A stretch of 64,000 nt of DNA, from positions 1 through 64,000 of the forward strand of contig CAZPYJ010000004.1 in assembly GCA_964590645.1 (NCBI GenBank), in the 5' to 3' direction. Source of the stretch: JAGNHN01 sp964590645. GTDB taxonomy: Bacteria; Bacteroidota; Bacteroidia; Bacteroidales; JAGNHN01. Shown here one piece after another: positions 25,222 through 35,426 of the stretch. The notes under the pieces were generated by a model that did not search any database, had not been told where the DNA came from, and worked only from the letters and a program-made list of their open reading frames with translations. The number at the start of each line of letters is the position of its first letter. Positions within the stretch are counted from its first letter, which is position 1. The position numbers were made by a program, and so were the translations under genes.

Positions 25222-26262
25222 TCAGTTGATGGGGCGGGCCAGGATCACATAAACCGGGAAGTGGTCGCTATAGCCACCCAGGTAATTGCCCCCGGCGAAG
25301 GAACGGAATGGATAGCCTTTGAAGGAACCACTGGTTTGACGCAAAAACTCCTTATTGTACACCCTGGCTGTATGCAGGAACCAGCCTGGCTGGTCTTTCG
25401 GAACCAAAGCCTGGCTCAGGATGATCTGATCGAAAAGATTCCAGTTATCACGGTATGCGAGCGATCCTATCCCCTTCTTATACAGGCTTTCCATTGGGTT
25501 GTACAAACGGTATCCATCCAGGTTTTCCGTATTTCCGACGGCTTTCAGGTTGCGCTTTATGCTTGGATCCACCGGATCGTCATTCAGGTCGCCCATCACC
25601 AGCACCTTGGCATTGGGATCAAGGTGCAGGAGGGAATCCACAATATGGCGGGTCAGGTCGGCGGCGGCCATCCGCAGCGGGCGGCTGCGTTGCTCTCCGC
25701 CCCGGCGGGAAGGCCAGTGGTTGACAATCAGGTGAATCATCTCTCCCTGAAGGTATCCTGAGACCAGCAATTGATCACGGGTCAGGAAATCAGGACGATC
25801 GGGCAGGCGAAGACGGTAAGATTTACTATTGGTAAGACGGAAATACCGTTGCTGATAAATCAGGCCCACATCCACTCCACGTCGGTCGGGAGAGTCGTAA
25901 TGGACAATGGCATAGCCGCGCTCTTTCAGCTCAGGTTGATCGATCAGATCCTGAATGACGCTACGATTTTCTATTTCGGAAAGGCCCAGAATGGCCAGGC
26001 CGTCCGGACTGATGTCTGTTCCGACGCGGGCAATCACATAGGCGAGTTTGTTCAGCTTATCATAATATCTTTCTGTTCCCCAGGCATTGGGTCCCGAAGG
26101 GGTAAACTCTTCATCTCTGACCTCGGGCTGATCTATCGTATCGAAAAGATTTTCCACATTATAAAATCCGATACAAGCGACGCCGTATTGCTTTTCCTGT
26201 TGCGCAGCGGCAAGCAAGGGCAGGAAGATTAAAACCAGAAATAGCGGGAAGTGTTTCATCAT
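25222..26262 (-). CDS. Endonuclease/exonuclease/phosphatase (EEP) family protein, exported
   Basis: 346 residues with a signal peptide (LIFLPLLAAAQQ). The DNase I-like fold shows its metal and catalytic motifs in order: FYNVENLFD, ILGLSEIEN, IVNHWPSR, VMGDLNDDP and GGYSDHFPV. All key Asn, Glu, His and Asp residues are present. Periplasmic or secreted EEP enzymes cleave nucleic acids or phosphodiester/phosphate esters. The gene is divergent from a TonB receptor and a DUF5689 lipoprotein; in many Bacteroidota these three families sit together, which points to use of extracellular DNA/RNA or organic phosphate. The first two codons are both Met, and either may be used. Confidence 0.9.
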   Translation of the reverse strand: MMKHFPLFLVLIFLPLLAAAQQEKQYGVACIGFYNVENLFDTIDQPEVRDEEFTPSGPNAWGTERYYDKLNKLAYVIARVGTDISPDGLAILGLSEIENRSVIQDLIDQPELKERGYAIVHYDSPDRRGVDVGLIYQQRYFRLTNSKSYRLRLPDRPDFLTRDQLLVSGYLQGEMIHLIVNHWPSRRGGEQRSRPLRMAAADLTRHIVDSLLHLDPNAKVLVMGDLNDDPVDPSIKRNLKAVGNTENLDGYRLYNPMESLYKKGIGSLAYRDNWNLFDQIILSQALVPKDQPGWFLHTARVYNKEFLRQTSGSFKGYPFRSFAGGNYLGGYSDHFPVYVILARPIN

Positions 26263-26411
26263 AGTTTTGGGGCATTGACATCAATGTTTGCAAAGATGAT
26301 AATAAGCTGTGACATAATTTCCTGACTGAATGTGAGCCACAAGGAATATTTTAACCAATTTTGTGGGCTGAATCAATGGGGTTCCCTACACAGCACTGAT
26401 ACATACTGCTT

Positions 26412-28928
26412 ATGTTGCCATACCGTATTTCTATCTTCACTTTTTTGCTGCTGGCAGTCACGGGTTTATCCGGACAGACAGACAGCCTTGAACTGAATAC
26501 CCTTCCCGGGGCGACCATCCCTCTGGTGACTTTGTCGGCCTCTGATCTGGAGGCGGAAGAAGAGTCCCAGGATATTTCCGGACTACTTCAGGCCTCCAGG
26601 GATATCTTTACTTCCACTGCCGGCTATACTTTTGGCTCGGCCCGTTTCCGCATTCGGGGTTATGATTCCGAGAACACCATTGTGATGATCAACGGGATGC
26701 CTGTGAACGACAGGGAAAGCGGCAGAGCATTCTGGTCGGGTTGGGGCGGACTGAATGATGTGACCCGCTATCAGGAGATCAATACAAATATTTCTGCCGG
26801 CCAACATCATTTTGGGGGCATAGGGGGCAGCACCAATATGGATACCCGGGCCTCGGGCTTCCGAAAAGGATCCCAGATCACCTATTCACTGGCCAACCGC
26901 TCCTATCGCAACCGTTTGATGTTTACCACAAATACGGGAATGTTGAAAAACGGCTGGGCCTTCACTTTCTCCGGCTCCCGCCGCTGGGCGCAGGAAGGCT
27001 ATGTGGAAGGTACGTTCTACGATGCCTGGTCCTATTTCCTTTCTGCAGAAAAACGCATTAATGAAAAACACAGCCTGGTGTTTACCGGCTTTGGATCACC
27101 CACCATCAGCGGTCGCCCGGGTGTAGCTACCCAGGAGACTTACGACCTGGTCGGAACCAACTATTATAATCCCTATTGGGGTTACCAGAATGGAGAGAAA
27201 CGCAATGCCCGCGTCAATCACTACCACCAACCAATGCTTATCCTGGGCCATTACTGGAAGCTGAACCCCAAAACCCAGGTGAATCAGGCTGTTTCTCACA
27301 CCTTTGGAAGGGGTGGAGGTACCGCCCTCGAATGGTACGACGCCGCCGATCCCCGCCCGGACTACTACCGCAACCTGCCCAGCTTTTATGAAGTGGAGTA
27401 TCCCGACCAGTTTGCCTTTTATACACAACAATGGCAGGAAAATGAATCCTTTCGTCAGCTCGACTGGGATCAGTTCTATTTTGCCAATGGAAAGAATCTT
27501 TATACGGTTCAGAATGCCAATGGAATTGAAGGGAACAGCATTACCGGAAACCGTGCCAAGTACATCGTGGAGCAACGCCGCAACGATAAACAGCAATGGA
27601 TGTACAATGCCAATTTGCGCCACTCCCTAAGCGATAAGGTGATGATCTCGGCCGGGCTCAATCTCTCCCGCTTCAAAGGCCATAACTATAAACGGGTAGA
27701 TGACCTCCTGGGTGCCGATTTCTGGGTAGATGTAGATAAATATGCCGAACGCGATTTTCAGGATCCCGTTTCCGCCAACAGCGACATCCGTACCCCAAAC
27801 CGCGTAGTGAAAGAAGGCGATATTTTTGGGTATGACTACGATGCCAATATTGATCAGGGGGAGGCATTCGCAATGATTGAGTCTAAAGGGCGGAAGATTG
27901 ATTTGTATGCTGCCCTCCAAGGCAGCAGCACACAATTCTGGAGAACCGGAAATATGCAAAACGGAAAATTCCCCGACCAGTCGCTGGGCGATGGGGAAAA
28001 ACATTCCTTCCTGAACTACGGCGTCAAAGCGGGGGCCGACTACAAGATTACGGGAAGGCATTTCATTACAGCCAACCTGATGTATATGACCCGTGCCCCC
28101 TATTTCCGCAATGCCTATATCTCTGCCCGTACCCGCGATCAGGTAGTGGAAGGACTGGGGAATGAAGAGATACAGGGCGGAGATATCAGCTACCTTTTCC
28201 GTGGATCACGCCTTAAGTTCAGATTGACGGGCTATTACACCGAGTTCAACGATGGAGTCTGGGCACGCAGCTTCTATCACGAAGAGTTGCGCAGCTTTGT
28301 CAATTATGTGATGAATGGGGTGGACCAGATCCGCACCGGCATTGAAATGGGGCTGGAGGCCAACCTGACTCCGACCCTGACCGCCAGCCTGGTGGTAGCC
28401 GAAGGCGATTATGTGTACAACTCAAGGCCGCAGGTTTTTATCGCCCAGGACAATAATCCGCAGGAGGTCATCGCCTCCCGGAAAGTCTTTCTTAAAAACT
28501 ATAAAGTGGGAGGGATGCCCGAGACGGCCATAAGTGGAGGTTTGAAGTATAATTCACCCAAGTACTGGTTTGTGGGCGTCAATCTCTCTTATTATGATAA
28601 TACATACCTGACTCCCAATCCGGATCGCAGAACTGAGGATGCCTTGCAGGGCTTGGTGACCGACGACGTCCTCTATAAAGAATTGCTTACCCAGGAAAAG
28701 CTGGAATCCGGGATGATCGCGGATCTTTTCGGAGGAAAATCCTGGCGCTTTGGCTCCCATTTCCTCAGCCTGACCGTCAGTATGAATAATCTTTTGGATG
28801 TTACCGATTTCAGCATTGGCGGATTTGAACAATACCGCTATGATGCACGCGACATCGACCGCTTCCCTCCCAAGTATTTTTATCTCTACGGAAGAACTTA
28901 TTTTGTTAACCTCAGATATCGTTTTTAA
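26412..28928 (+). CDS. TonB-dependent outer-membrane receptor
   Basis: 838 residues. Signal peptide to about residue 22 (VTGLSGQ). The plug domain includes GSARFRIRGYDSENTIVMINGMPVNDRESG and GIGGSTNMDTRAS. The rest is a beta-barrel of many aromatic-rich strands ending in YFVNLRYRF with the terminal Phe needed for barrel insertion. There is no N-terminal carboxypeptidase-like domain, unlike SusC proteins. The DUF5689 lipoprotein gene follows after 12 bases and probably caps this receptor as SusD does for SusC. Ligand unknown; the neighbouring EEP enzyme suggests nucleic-acid breakdown products. Energy would come from an ExbBD-TonB complex such as the one at 59-61 kb. Confidence 0.93.
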   Translation: MLPYRISIFTFLLLAVTGLSGQTDSLELNTLPGATIPLVTLSASDLEAEEESQDISGLLQASRDIFTSTAGYTFGSARFRIRGYDSENTIVMINGMPVNDRESGRAFWSGWGGLNDVTRYQEINTNISAGQHHFGGIGGSTNMDTRASGFRKGSQITYSLANRSYRNRLMFTTNTGMLKNGWAFTFSGSRRWAQEGYVEGTFYDAWSYFLSAEKRINEKHSLVFTGFGSPTISGRPGVATQETYDLVGTNYYNPYWGYQNGEKRNARVNHYHQPMLILGHYWKLNPKTQVNQAVSHTFGRGGGTALEWYDAADPRPDYYRNLPSFYEVEYPDQFAFYTQQWQENESFRQLDWDQFYFANGKNLYTVQNANGIEGNSITGNRAKYIVEQRRNDKQQWMYNANLRHSLSDKVMISAGLNLSRFKGHNYKRVDDLLGADFWVDVDKYAERDFQDPVSANSDIRTPNRVVKEGDIFGYDYDANIDQGEAFAMIESKGRKIDLYAALQGSSTQFWRTGNMQNGKFPDQSLGDGEKHSFLNYGVKAGADYKITGRHFITANLMYMTRAPYFRNAYISARTRDQVVEGLGNEEIQGGDISYLFRGSRLKFRLTGYYTEFNDGVWARSFYHEELRSFVNYVMNGVDQIRTGIEMGLEANLTPTLTASLVVAEGDYVYNSRPQVFIAQDNNPQEVIASRKVFLKNYKVGGMPETAISGGLKYNSPKYWFVGVNLSYYDNTYLTPNPDRRTEDALQGLVTDDVLYKELLTQEKLESGMIADLFGGKSWRFGSHFLSLTVSMNNLLDVTDFSIGGFEQYRYDARDIDRFPPKYFYLYGRTYFVNLRYRF

Positions 28929-28940
28929 TCCTCAATAAGA

Positions 28941-30308
28941 ATGAAAAAAATAAGCATCCCTTTTTTAGCCCTATCCCTGATTGCACTGTTGATCACAGGC
29001 AGTTGCGTGAAACGTGATTTTGATGCCCCTCCGGGTAAAGAAATCCCCAAAGGCAATATCAAAACCATCGCTGAAATCCGCAGCCTTTATCAGGGCCAGC
29101 CAGTTTCCATTGATGAAGACTGGTCGGTTTACGCCGTGGTTACAATGGATGAACGTTCCGGGAATATATACCGCAATTCTTATATCCAGGACAAAACGGG
29201 AGCACTGAATCTTCGCCTGAATTCTTCCGGTGGCCTGTATCTGGGCGACTCTATCCGCCTTTACCTGAAGGGAACACTGCTCTCCAGTTACGGGGGGGTA
29301 TTGCAGCTCGACAGTGTAGATGTGGATAACAATGTGGTCAAACAGGCTACCCTGCTTATGAAAGAAGCGGAAAAGGTCAGCATCACTGATATTATGACAG
29401 GCTTTTACCAGTCGAAACTGGTACGCCTGGACAGTGTGCAGTTCAAGGCTTCGGAGCTGGGCAAGACGTTTGCCAATACCGTGCTGCTCTATTCGGAGAA
29501 CCGGATGCTGGAGGACTGCAATAAGAATGAGATCATAGTGCGCACCAGTGGTTATGCGAATTTCGCGGGTGAGCTGCTCCCGGAAGGGAATGGTTCGATG
29601 GTGGCTATTGTGAGTGAATTCAACGGCGATATGCAGCTCTTTGTCCGCTCATACGCCGAGATCAATATGAATGGTGAGCGCTGCGGCGGCGTTGGAAACC
29701 AGGACCCGATCACCATCAAAGCCCTTCGGAACCTTTATACGGGAAGCATTACCACTGTTCCGGCCAATAAGAAGATTAAGGGCATCATCATCTCCGATTA
29801 TTCCAAATCTAATCTGCCCAATCGCAATGCCTTTATTCTGGACGAGAACGGAGACGGCATCGCCCTTCGCTTTGATGCCTCACACAGTTTTGCGCTGAAC
29901 CAGGAAGTGGAAATTAATGTTTCAGGGATTGAACTGTCGGAGTTTAATGGCTTACTTCAGCTGAATAACCTTCCCAACGACAATGTCGCTGTGCTTGGCT
30001 CTGCGAGCCCTCCAATTCCCCTGGATGTGAATATTGAAGACATACAGGACGATTTTGAAGAGTTTGAAGCCAAGCTCGTGCGCCTGAGCAATGTGAGCAT
30101 CAGTAAAAGCGGTGGGGAAACAACCTACGCCTATACCACCATTCTGAATGACGGTACCGGCCAGATCGATATGTTTACCACTTCCTATGCAAGCTTTGCC
30201 AACGACAATTTCCCCACTTATCCGGTGAATATTGTATGCATCGTTTCGCAGTATAATAACCCTCAGGTAATCATCCGGAATCTGAATGATATCACTCCGG
30301 CAAAGTAG
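28941..30308 (+). CDS. DUF5689 lipoprotein with two tandem domains
   Basis: 455 residues with lipobox ITGSC (Cys22). Two related halves are visible. The first (about 38-250) begins IKTIAEIRSLYQGQPVSIDED and the second (about 255-455) begins TIKALRNLYTGSITTVPANK; both continue with a strand pattern of the OB-fold kind (YIQDKTGALNLRL / FILDENGDGIALRF and GGVLQLDSV / NGLLQLNNL). This is an internal duplication of the DUF5689 region; single copies are the usual form as far as I recall. It is expected to be a surface-exposed lipoprotein working with the receptor encoded just upstream. A weak hairpin CCGG-CAGAT-CCGG with CTTTTG follows the stop. Confidence 0.87.
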   Translation: MKKISIPFLALSLIALLITGSCVKRDFDAPPGKEIPKGNIKTIAEIRSLYQGQPVSIDEDWSVYAVVTMDERSGNIYRNSYIQDKTGALNLRLNSSGGLYLGDSIRLYLKGTLLSSYGGVLQLDSVDVDNNVVKQATLLMKEAEKVSITDIMTGFYQSKLVRLDSVQFKASELGKTFANTVLLYSENRMLEDCNKNEIIVRTSGYANFAGELLPEGNGSMVAIVSEFNGDMQLFVRSYAEINMNGERCGGVGNQDPITIKALRNLYTGSITTVPANKKIKGIIISDYSKSNLPNRNAFILDENGDGIALRFDASHSFALNQEVEINVSGIELSEFNGLLQLNNLPNDNVAVLGSASPPIPLDVNIEDIQDDFEEFEAKLVRLSNVSISKSGGETTYAYTTILNDGTGQIDMFTTSYASFANDNFPTYPVNIVCIVSQYNNPQVIIRNLNDITPAK

Positions 30309-30396
30309 TCCCCGGCAGATCCGGCTTTTGTATGCGATGGTTTTTTCAGATGCTTAGCGGATATTTTTCTATATTCGTTCCAAAATCTTCAGCCTA

Positions 30397-31134
30397 GTGA
30401 CCGACAGCTTAATCATTATTCCTACTTATAACGAAAAGGAAAACATTGAGAAGATCATCCGGAAAGTGTTTTCTCTGGAGAAGGTATTTCATATCCTGAT
30501 TGTGGAAGACAATTCTCCGGATGGCACGGCGGATATTGTCCGCCGCCTGATGCAGGAGTTCCCTGACCAGCTCTTTATGGAAGAGCGTCAGGGTAAGCTT
30601 GGCCTGGGAACGGCCTATATTCACGGCTTTAAATGGGGTTTGAAGAAGGACTATACCTACATCTTCGAGATGGATGCCGATTTCAGTCATAACCCCGATG
30701 ATCTGATCCGCCTTTACAGGGCCTGTGAGGATGAGGGTGCCGACCTGGCCATAGGGTCGCGTTACATCAAAGGAGTGAATGTAGTTAACTGGCCAATGGG
30801 CCGGGTGCTGATGTCCTATTACGCCTCTGCTTATGTTCGCTTTGTCACCAGGATGAAAGTGCGTGATACCACTGCAGGCTTCAAATGCTACCGCCGTACG
30901 GTGCTGGAGACCATTCAACTGGATAAGATCCGGTTTACAGGTTATGCCTTCCAGATTGAGATGAAGTTTACTACCTGGAAGTTTGGGTTTAAGATCATTG
31001 AGGTTCCCATTATCTTCCACGATCGTACTGAGGGAAGCTCCAAGATGAGCAAGGGGATTTTCAAGGAGGCCGTCATTGGCGTGATCTCAATGACCATTCA
31101 AAGTTGGTTTAAAAAATACCACAGGCTTGCCTGA
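30397..31134 (+). CDS. Family 2 glycosyltransferase, polyprenyl-phosphate mannose synthase-like
   Basis: 245 residues starting at GTG (30397); no ATG lies nearby in frame. GT2 motifs are IIPTYNEKENIE, VEDNSPDGT, the metal-binding EMDADFSHNPDDL and, later, GFKCYRR and FHDRTEGSSKMS. These features match bacterial Dpm1-like enzymes that transfer a sugar from a nucleotide donor to a polyprenyl phosphate on the cytoplasmic face of the membrane. No transmembrane helices are present. The donor sugar is not certain. A near-consensus -7 sequence TATATTCG lies at 30370-30377, about 20 bases before the start. Confidence 0.9.
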   Translation: MTDSLIIIPTYNEKENIEKIIRKVFSLEKVFHILIVEDNSPDGTADIVRRLMQEFPDQLFMEERQGKLGLGTAYIHGFKWGLKKDYTYIFEMDADFSHNPDDLIRLYRACEDEGADLAIGSRYIKGVNVVNWPMGRVLMSYYASAYVRFVTRMKVRDTTAGFKCYRRTVLETIQLDKIRFTGYAFQIEMKFTTWKFGFKIIEVPIIFHDRTEGSSKMSKGIFKEAVIGVISMTIQSWFKKYHRLA

Positions 31135-31200
31135 GAGCGAAATAATATACATTGGGTGGCGGAGCCGTGAGACGGTTTCGCCTTTTTTATATCCTGCATT

Positions 31201-32526
31201 ATGCTGATAGAAAATGTGACCCTCATCAACGAAGGGAATGTTTTTCGGGGTGGACTCCTGGTAGAAGGAGACCGGATTCGTGCTGTTTTTAAGGAGGGCA
31301 ATTTGCCGGCCTTCAAAGTGAACTACAGAGGACCGGTTTTTGACGGGGATGGGGGTTGGCTGATCCCCGGTGTGATCGACGATCAGGTACATTTTCGCGA
31401 ACCGGGCCTGACCTACAAAGGGGATATCTTTACCGAAAGCCGGGCGGCTGCGGCAGGGGGCATCACCTCTTTTATGGAGATGCCGAATACTCAACCCCAG
31501 ACGCTCAGCCTGGGCCTGCTGGAAGAGAAATACGGTCGTGCAGCAGAAGTGTCGGCGGTGAATTATTCCTTCTATATGGGTGCCTCCAACGACAATATCG
31601 CCGAACTGCGTAAAGTGGACCCCAAGCGGGTTTGCGGGGTGAAGGTGTTTATGGGCGCTTCTACTGGCAATATGCTGGTGGATAATCCCAAAGCCCTCGA
31701 ACAGATCTTTGCAGAATCGCCTGCGCTGGTGGCCGTGCACAGCGAAGATGAGCAGATCATCCGAAGCAATATGGCCCGCTATGGAGAGGAAGCATTGAGT
31801 GCACGCCATCACCCAATGATCCGTTCACGGGAAGCCTGCATACGTTCTACAGAAAAAGCCCTGGGTATGGCACACCGGCACAAAACCCGCCTGCATATCC
31901 TGCATATTTCCACCGCCGAAGAAGCCAGGATGTTTGATGCAGGGCCGGTGGAACAGAAGAAAATCACCGCCGAGGTATGCGTGCATCACCTTTGGTTTTC
32001 AGATAAAGATTATGCTGTTAAGGGAAATCTTATCAAATGGAATCCGGCCATAAAAACAGCCGCCGACCGGGATACCCTGCGTCAGGCATTGACGGAAAAT
32101 CGCCTGGATGTGGTGGCCACCGACCACGCTCCGCACAGCCTGGAAGAAAAACAACGCCCCTTTGTCCAGGCCCCTTCGGGAGGCCCACTGGTGCAGCACT
32201 CCCTGGTAGCAATGATGGAGATGGCAGCACAAGGCCATTTTACCCGTGAGATGGTAGTGGATAAGATGTGTCACCAACCCGCCCGCCTCTTCCGGATCAG
32301 AGACCGGGGCTTCCTGCGTCCTGGGTGTTTTGCCGACCTGGTTCTGCTGAGATCCAGTGAATGGACAGTGAGCAAAGAAAACATTTTCTACAAATGTGCC
32401 TGGTCGCCCTTCGAAGGCAGTACCTTCTCTCATCAGGTAGCCGTCACCTGGGTGAATGGGCAGGCTGTTTACAGGGACGGCAAAATAGAAGATATCCACT
32501 GCGGTAAGCGTCTTTTGTTCGGATGA
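31201..32526 (+). CDS. pyrC: Dihydroorotase (class I-type)
   Basis: 441 residues. An amidohydrolase of pyrimidine synthesis that interconverts carbamoyl-aspartate and dihydroorotate. The first metal motif, usually Asp-x-His-x-His-x-Arg, reads DDQVHFREPG, so the first His is Gln. From memory this DDQVHFREPG form is standard in Bacteroidota dihydroorotases, so I read it as a lineage feature and not loss of function. The carbamylated-Lys region (VKVFMGASTGN), the His motif HILHIST and VVATDHAPHSLEEK are intact. It lies 66 bases after the glycosyltransferase, possibly in one transcript. The gene converges with the minus-strand DUF4405 gene 29 bases away. Confidence 0.9.
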   Translation: MLIENVTLINEGNVFRGGLLVEGDRIRAVFKEGNLPAFKVNYRGPVFDGDGGWLIPGVIDDQVHFREPGLTYKGDIFTESRAAAAGGITSFMEMPNTQPQTLSLGLLEEKYGRAAEVSAVNYSFYMGASNDNIAELRKVDPKRVCGVKVFMGASTGNMLVDNPKALEQIFAESPALVAVHSEDEQIIRSNMARYGEEALSARHHPMIRSREACIRSTEKALGMAHRHKTRLHILHISTAEEARMFDAGPVEQKKITAEVCVHHLWFSDKDYAVKGNLIKWNPAIKTAADRDTLRQALTENRLDVVATDHAPHSLEEKQRPFVQAPSGGPLVQHSLVAMMEMAAQGHFTREMVVDKMCHQPARLFRIRDRGFLRPGCFADLVLLRSSEWTVSKENIFYKCAWSPFEGSTFSHQVAVTWVNGQAVYRDGKIEDIHCGKRLLFG

Positions 32527-32555
32527 GAAGAATGTTTTTGTGTATCAACGCGACA

Positions 32556-33059
32556 TTATGGCTCTTCCCTTTTCCGGAAATACTTACGGCTCATTCTGAT
32601 AAGAAAAGGATAGAAAACAGCCAAATGAATTGCAAAGAAAACGACCAGGGCCATTCCAAGCTTATTATGCAATTCCTGAAAGCCTTCCACCATCCCTTCC
32701 TCCTGAATCCAAAGCCAGGTGAGCAAACCACTGGCCGTTGTTGACAAAAACAAGAGAAGAAGCCCAAGATTGATGGGCTTAAACCCAGCCTTCCTGCCTT
32801 TAAGAAACAGACGCCTCAAAGCAGCCCAGTGAAGTACAAGGTGAAGTAGCACCAGGGGCAGGGCCACCAGGGTCGTCCGCTGATGGAACCAGCGCCACTG
32901 ATGTCCGCTGAAGCCAAGCGTAAGACTTTCCTCCAAAACCCCACTGCGATAGATCAGCATTACAATGCCACTGCCTAGCAAGCAAAGAAAGGGAAGCAGG
33001 GCGGCAAGATCCACCACATAATTCCGAAAGGCTTTATTTGTCAGGAGTTTTTTCAGCAT
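32556..33059 (-). CDS. DUF4405 / cytochrome b561-like membrane protein
   Basis: 167 residues with four hydrophobic helices (about 17-37, 58-80, 95-115 and 130-152) and a basic C-terminus. Histidines sit in or near the helices (SGHQWRWFHQRTTLVALPLVLLH, ELHNKLGM, AIHLAVF), a pattern matching DUF4405 proteins thought to bind b-type haem. It could pass electrons between the quinone pool and a periplasmic partner, but no partner oxidoreductase is adjacent. It is 63 bases downstream of the symporter gene on the same strand, so the two may be co-expressed. Confidence 0.8.
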   Translation of the reverse strand: MLKKLLTNKAFRNYVVDLAALLPFLCLLGSGIVMLIYRSGVLEESLTLGFSGHQWRWFHQRTTLVALPLVLLHLVLHWAALRRLFLKGRKAGFKPINLGLLLLFLSTTASGLLTWLWIQEEGMVEGFQELHNKLGMALVVFFAIHLAVFYPFLIRMSRKYFRKREEP

Positions 33060-33122
33060 TGCGCAAATAGAGGCGTCGAAAATAGAAAAACCTGACCAAT
33101 TCTCCCTGGAGCAAAAGCCTTG

Positions 33123-34922
<1,800 letters not shown>

Positions 34923-35042
34923 ACACTTGCAGATTGGGTTAGCTGATGGGCAAATGTAGCAAAACAGGCGGGCATTCTGCCCGGACGTGATCCCCGATTT
35001 GCACAGGATTGCGTATCTTGGCTGCTTCAATTTATCCACATT

Positions 35043-35420
35043 ATGAAAAAGATCATTCATACCGAAAATGCACCCAAAGCCATTGGACCCTACAGTCAGG
35101 CCACCGAAGTGAACGGATTGCTCTTCATCTCAGGCCAGGTACCCATCGACCCGGCCACAGGGAAAGTGGTGGAAGGCGATATCAAAGCACAAACGAAGCA
35201 GGTGATGGAGAACATCAAGGCGATCCTGGAAGAAGCCGGTTACAGCTTCTCCCAGGTAGTGAAATCCACCTGCCTGCTTTCCGATATGTCCCATTTTGCT
35301 GCGATGAATGAGGTGTATGGCGAATATTATAAAGAAAATCCCCCGGCCCGGGCGGCCTACGCTGTAAAAGGATTGCCCCTGGGCGTAATGGTGGAAATTG
35401 AAACCATTGCTGCTAAATAA
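35043..35420 (+). CDS. ridA: RidA-family enamine/imine deaminase
   Basis: 125 residues, full length. Signature features are APKAIGPYSQA at the N-terminus, LLFISGQVPIDP, and NPPARAAYAV with the Arg that binds the substrate carboxylate, then PLGVMVEIETIA. The enzyme hydrolyses reactive 2-aminoacrylate and related enamines made by PLP-dependent enzymes, protecting the cell. The S46 peptidase gene follows after six bases, so the two are probably one transcript. A near-match -7 sequence TATCTTGG lies at 35014-35021. Confidence 0.95.
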   Translation: MKKIIHTENAPKAIGPYSQATEVNGLLFISGQVPIDPATGKVVEGDIKAQTKQVMENIKAILEEAGYSFSQVVKSTCLLSDMSHFAAMNEVYGEYYKENPPARAAYAVKGLPLGVMVEIETIAAK

Positions 35421-35426
35421 AACCTT

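Noticed and set aside
31201..32526. Inactive dihydroorotase homologue
   Set aside because: The Gln substitution is, as I recall, usual in this phylum and all later catalytic motifs are present.
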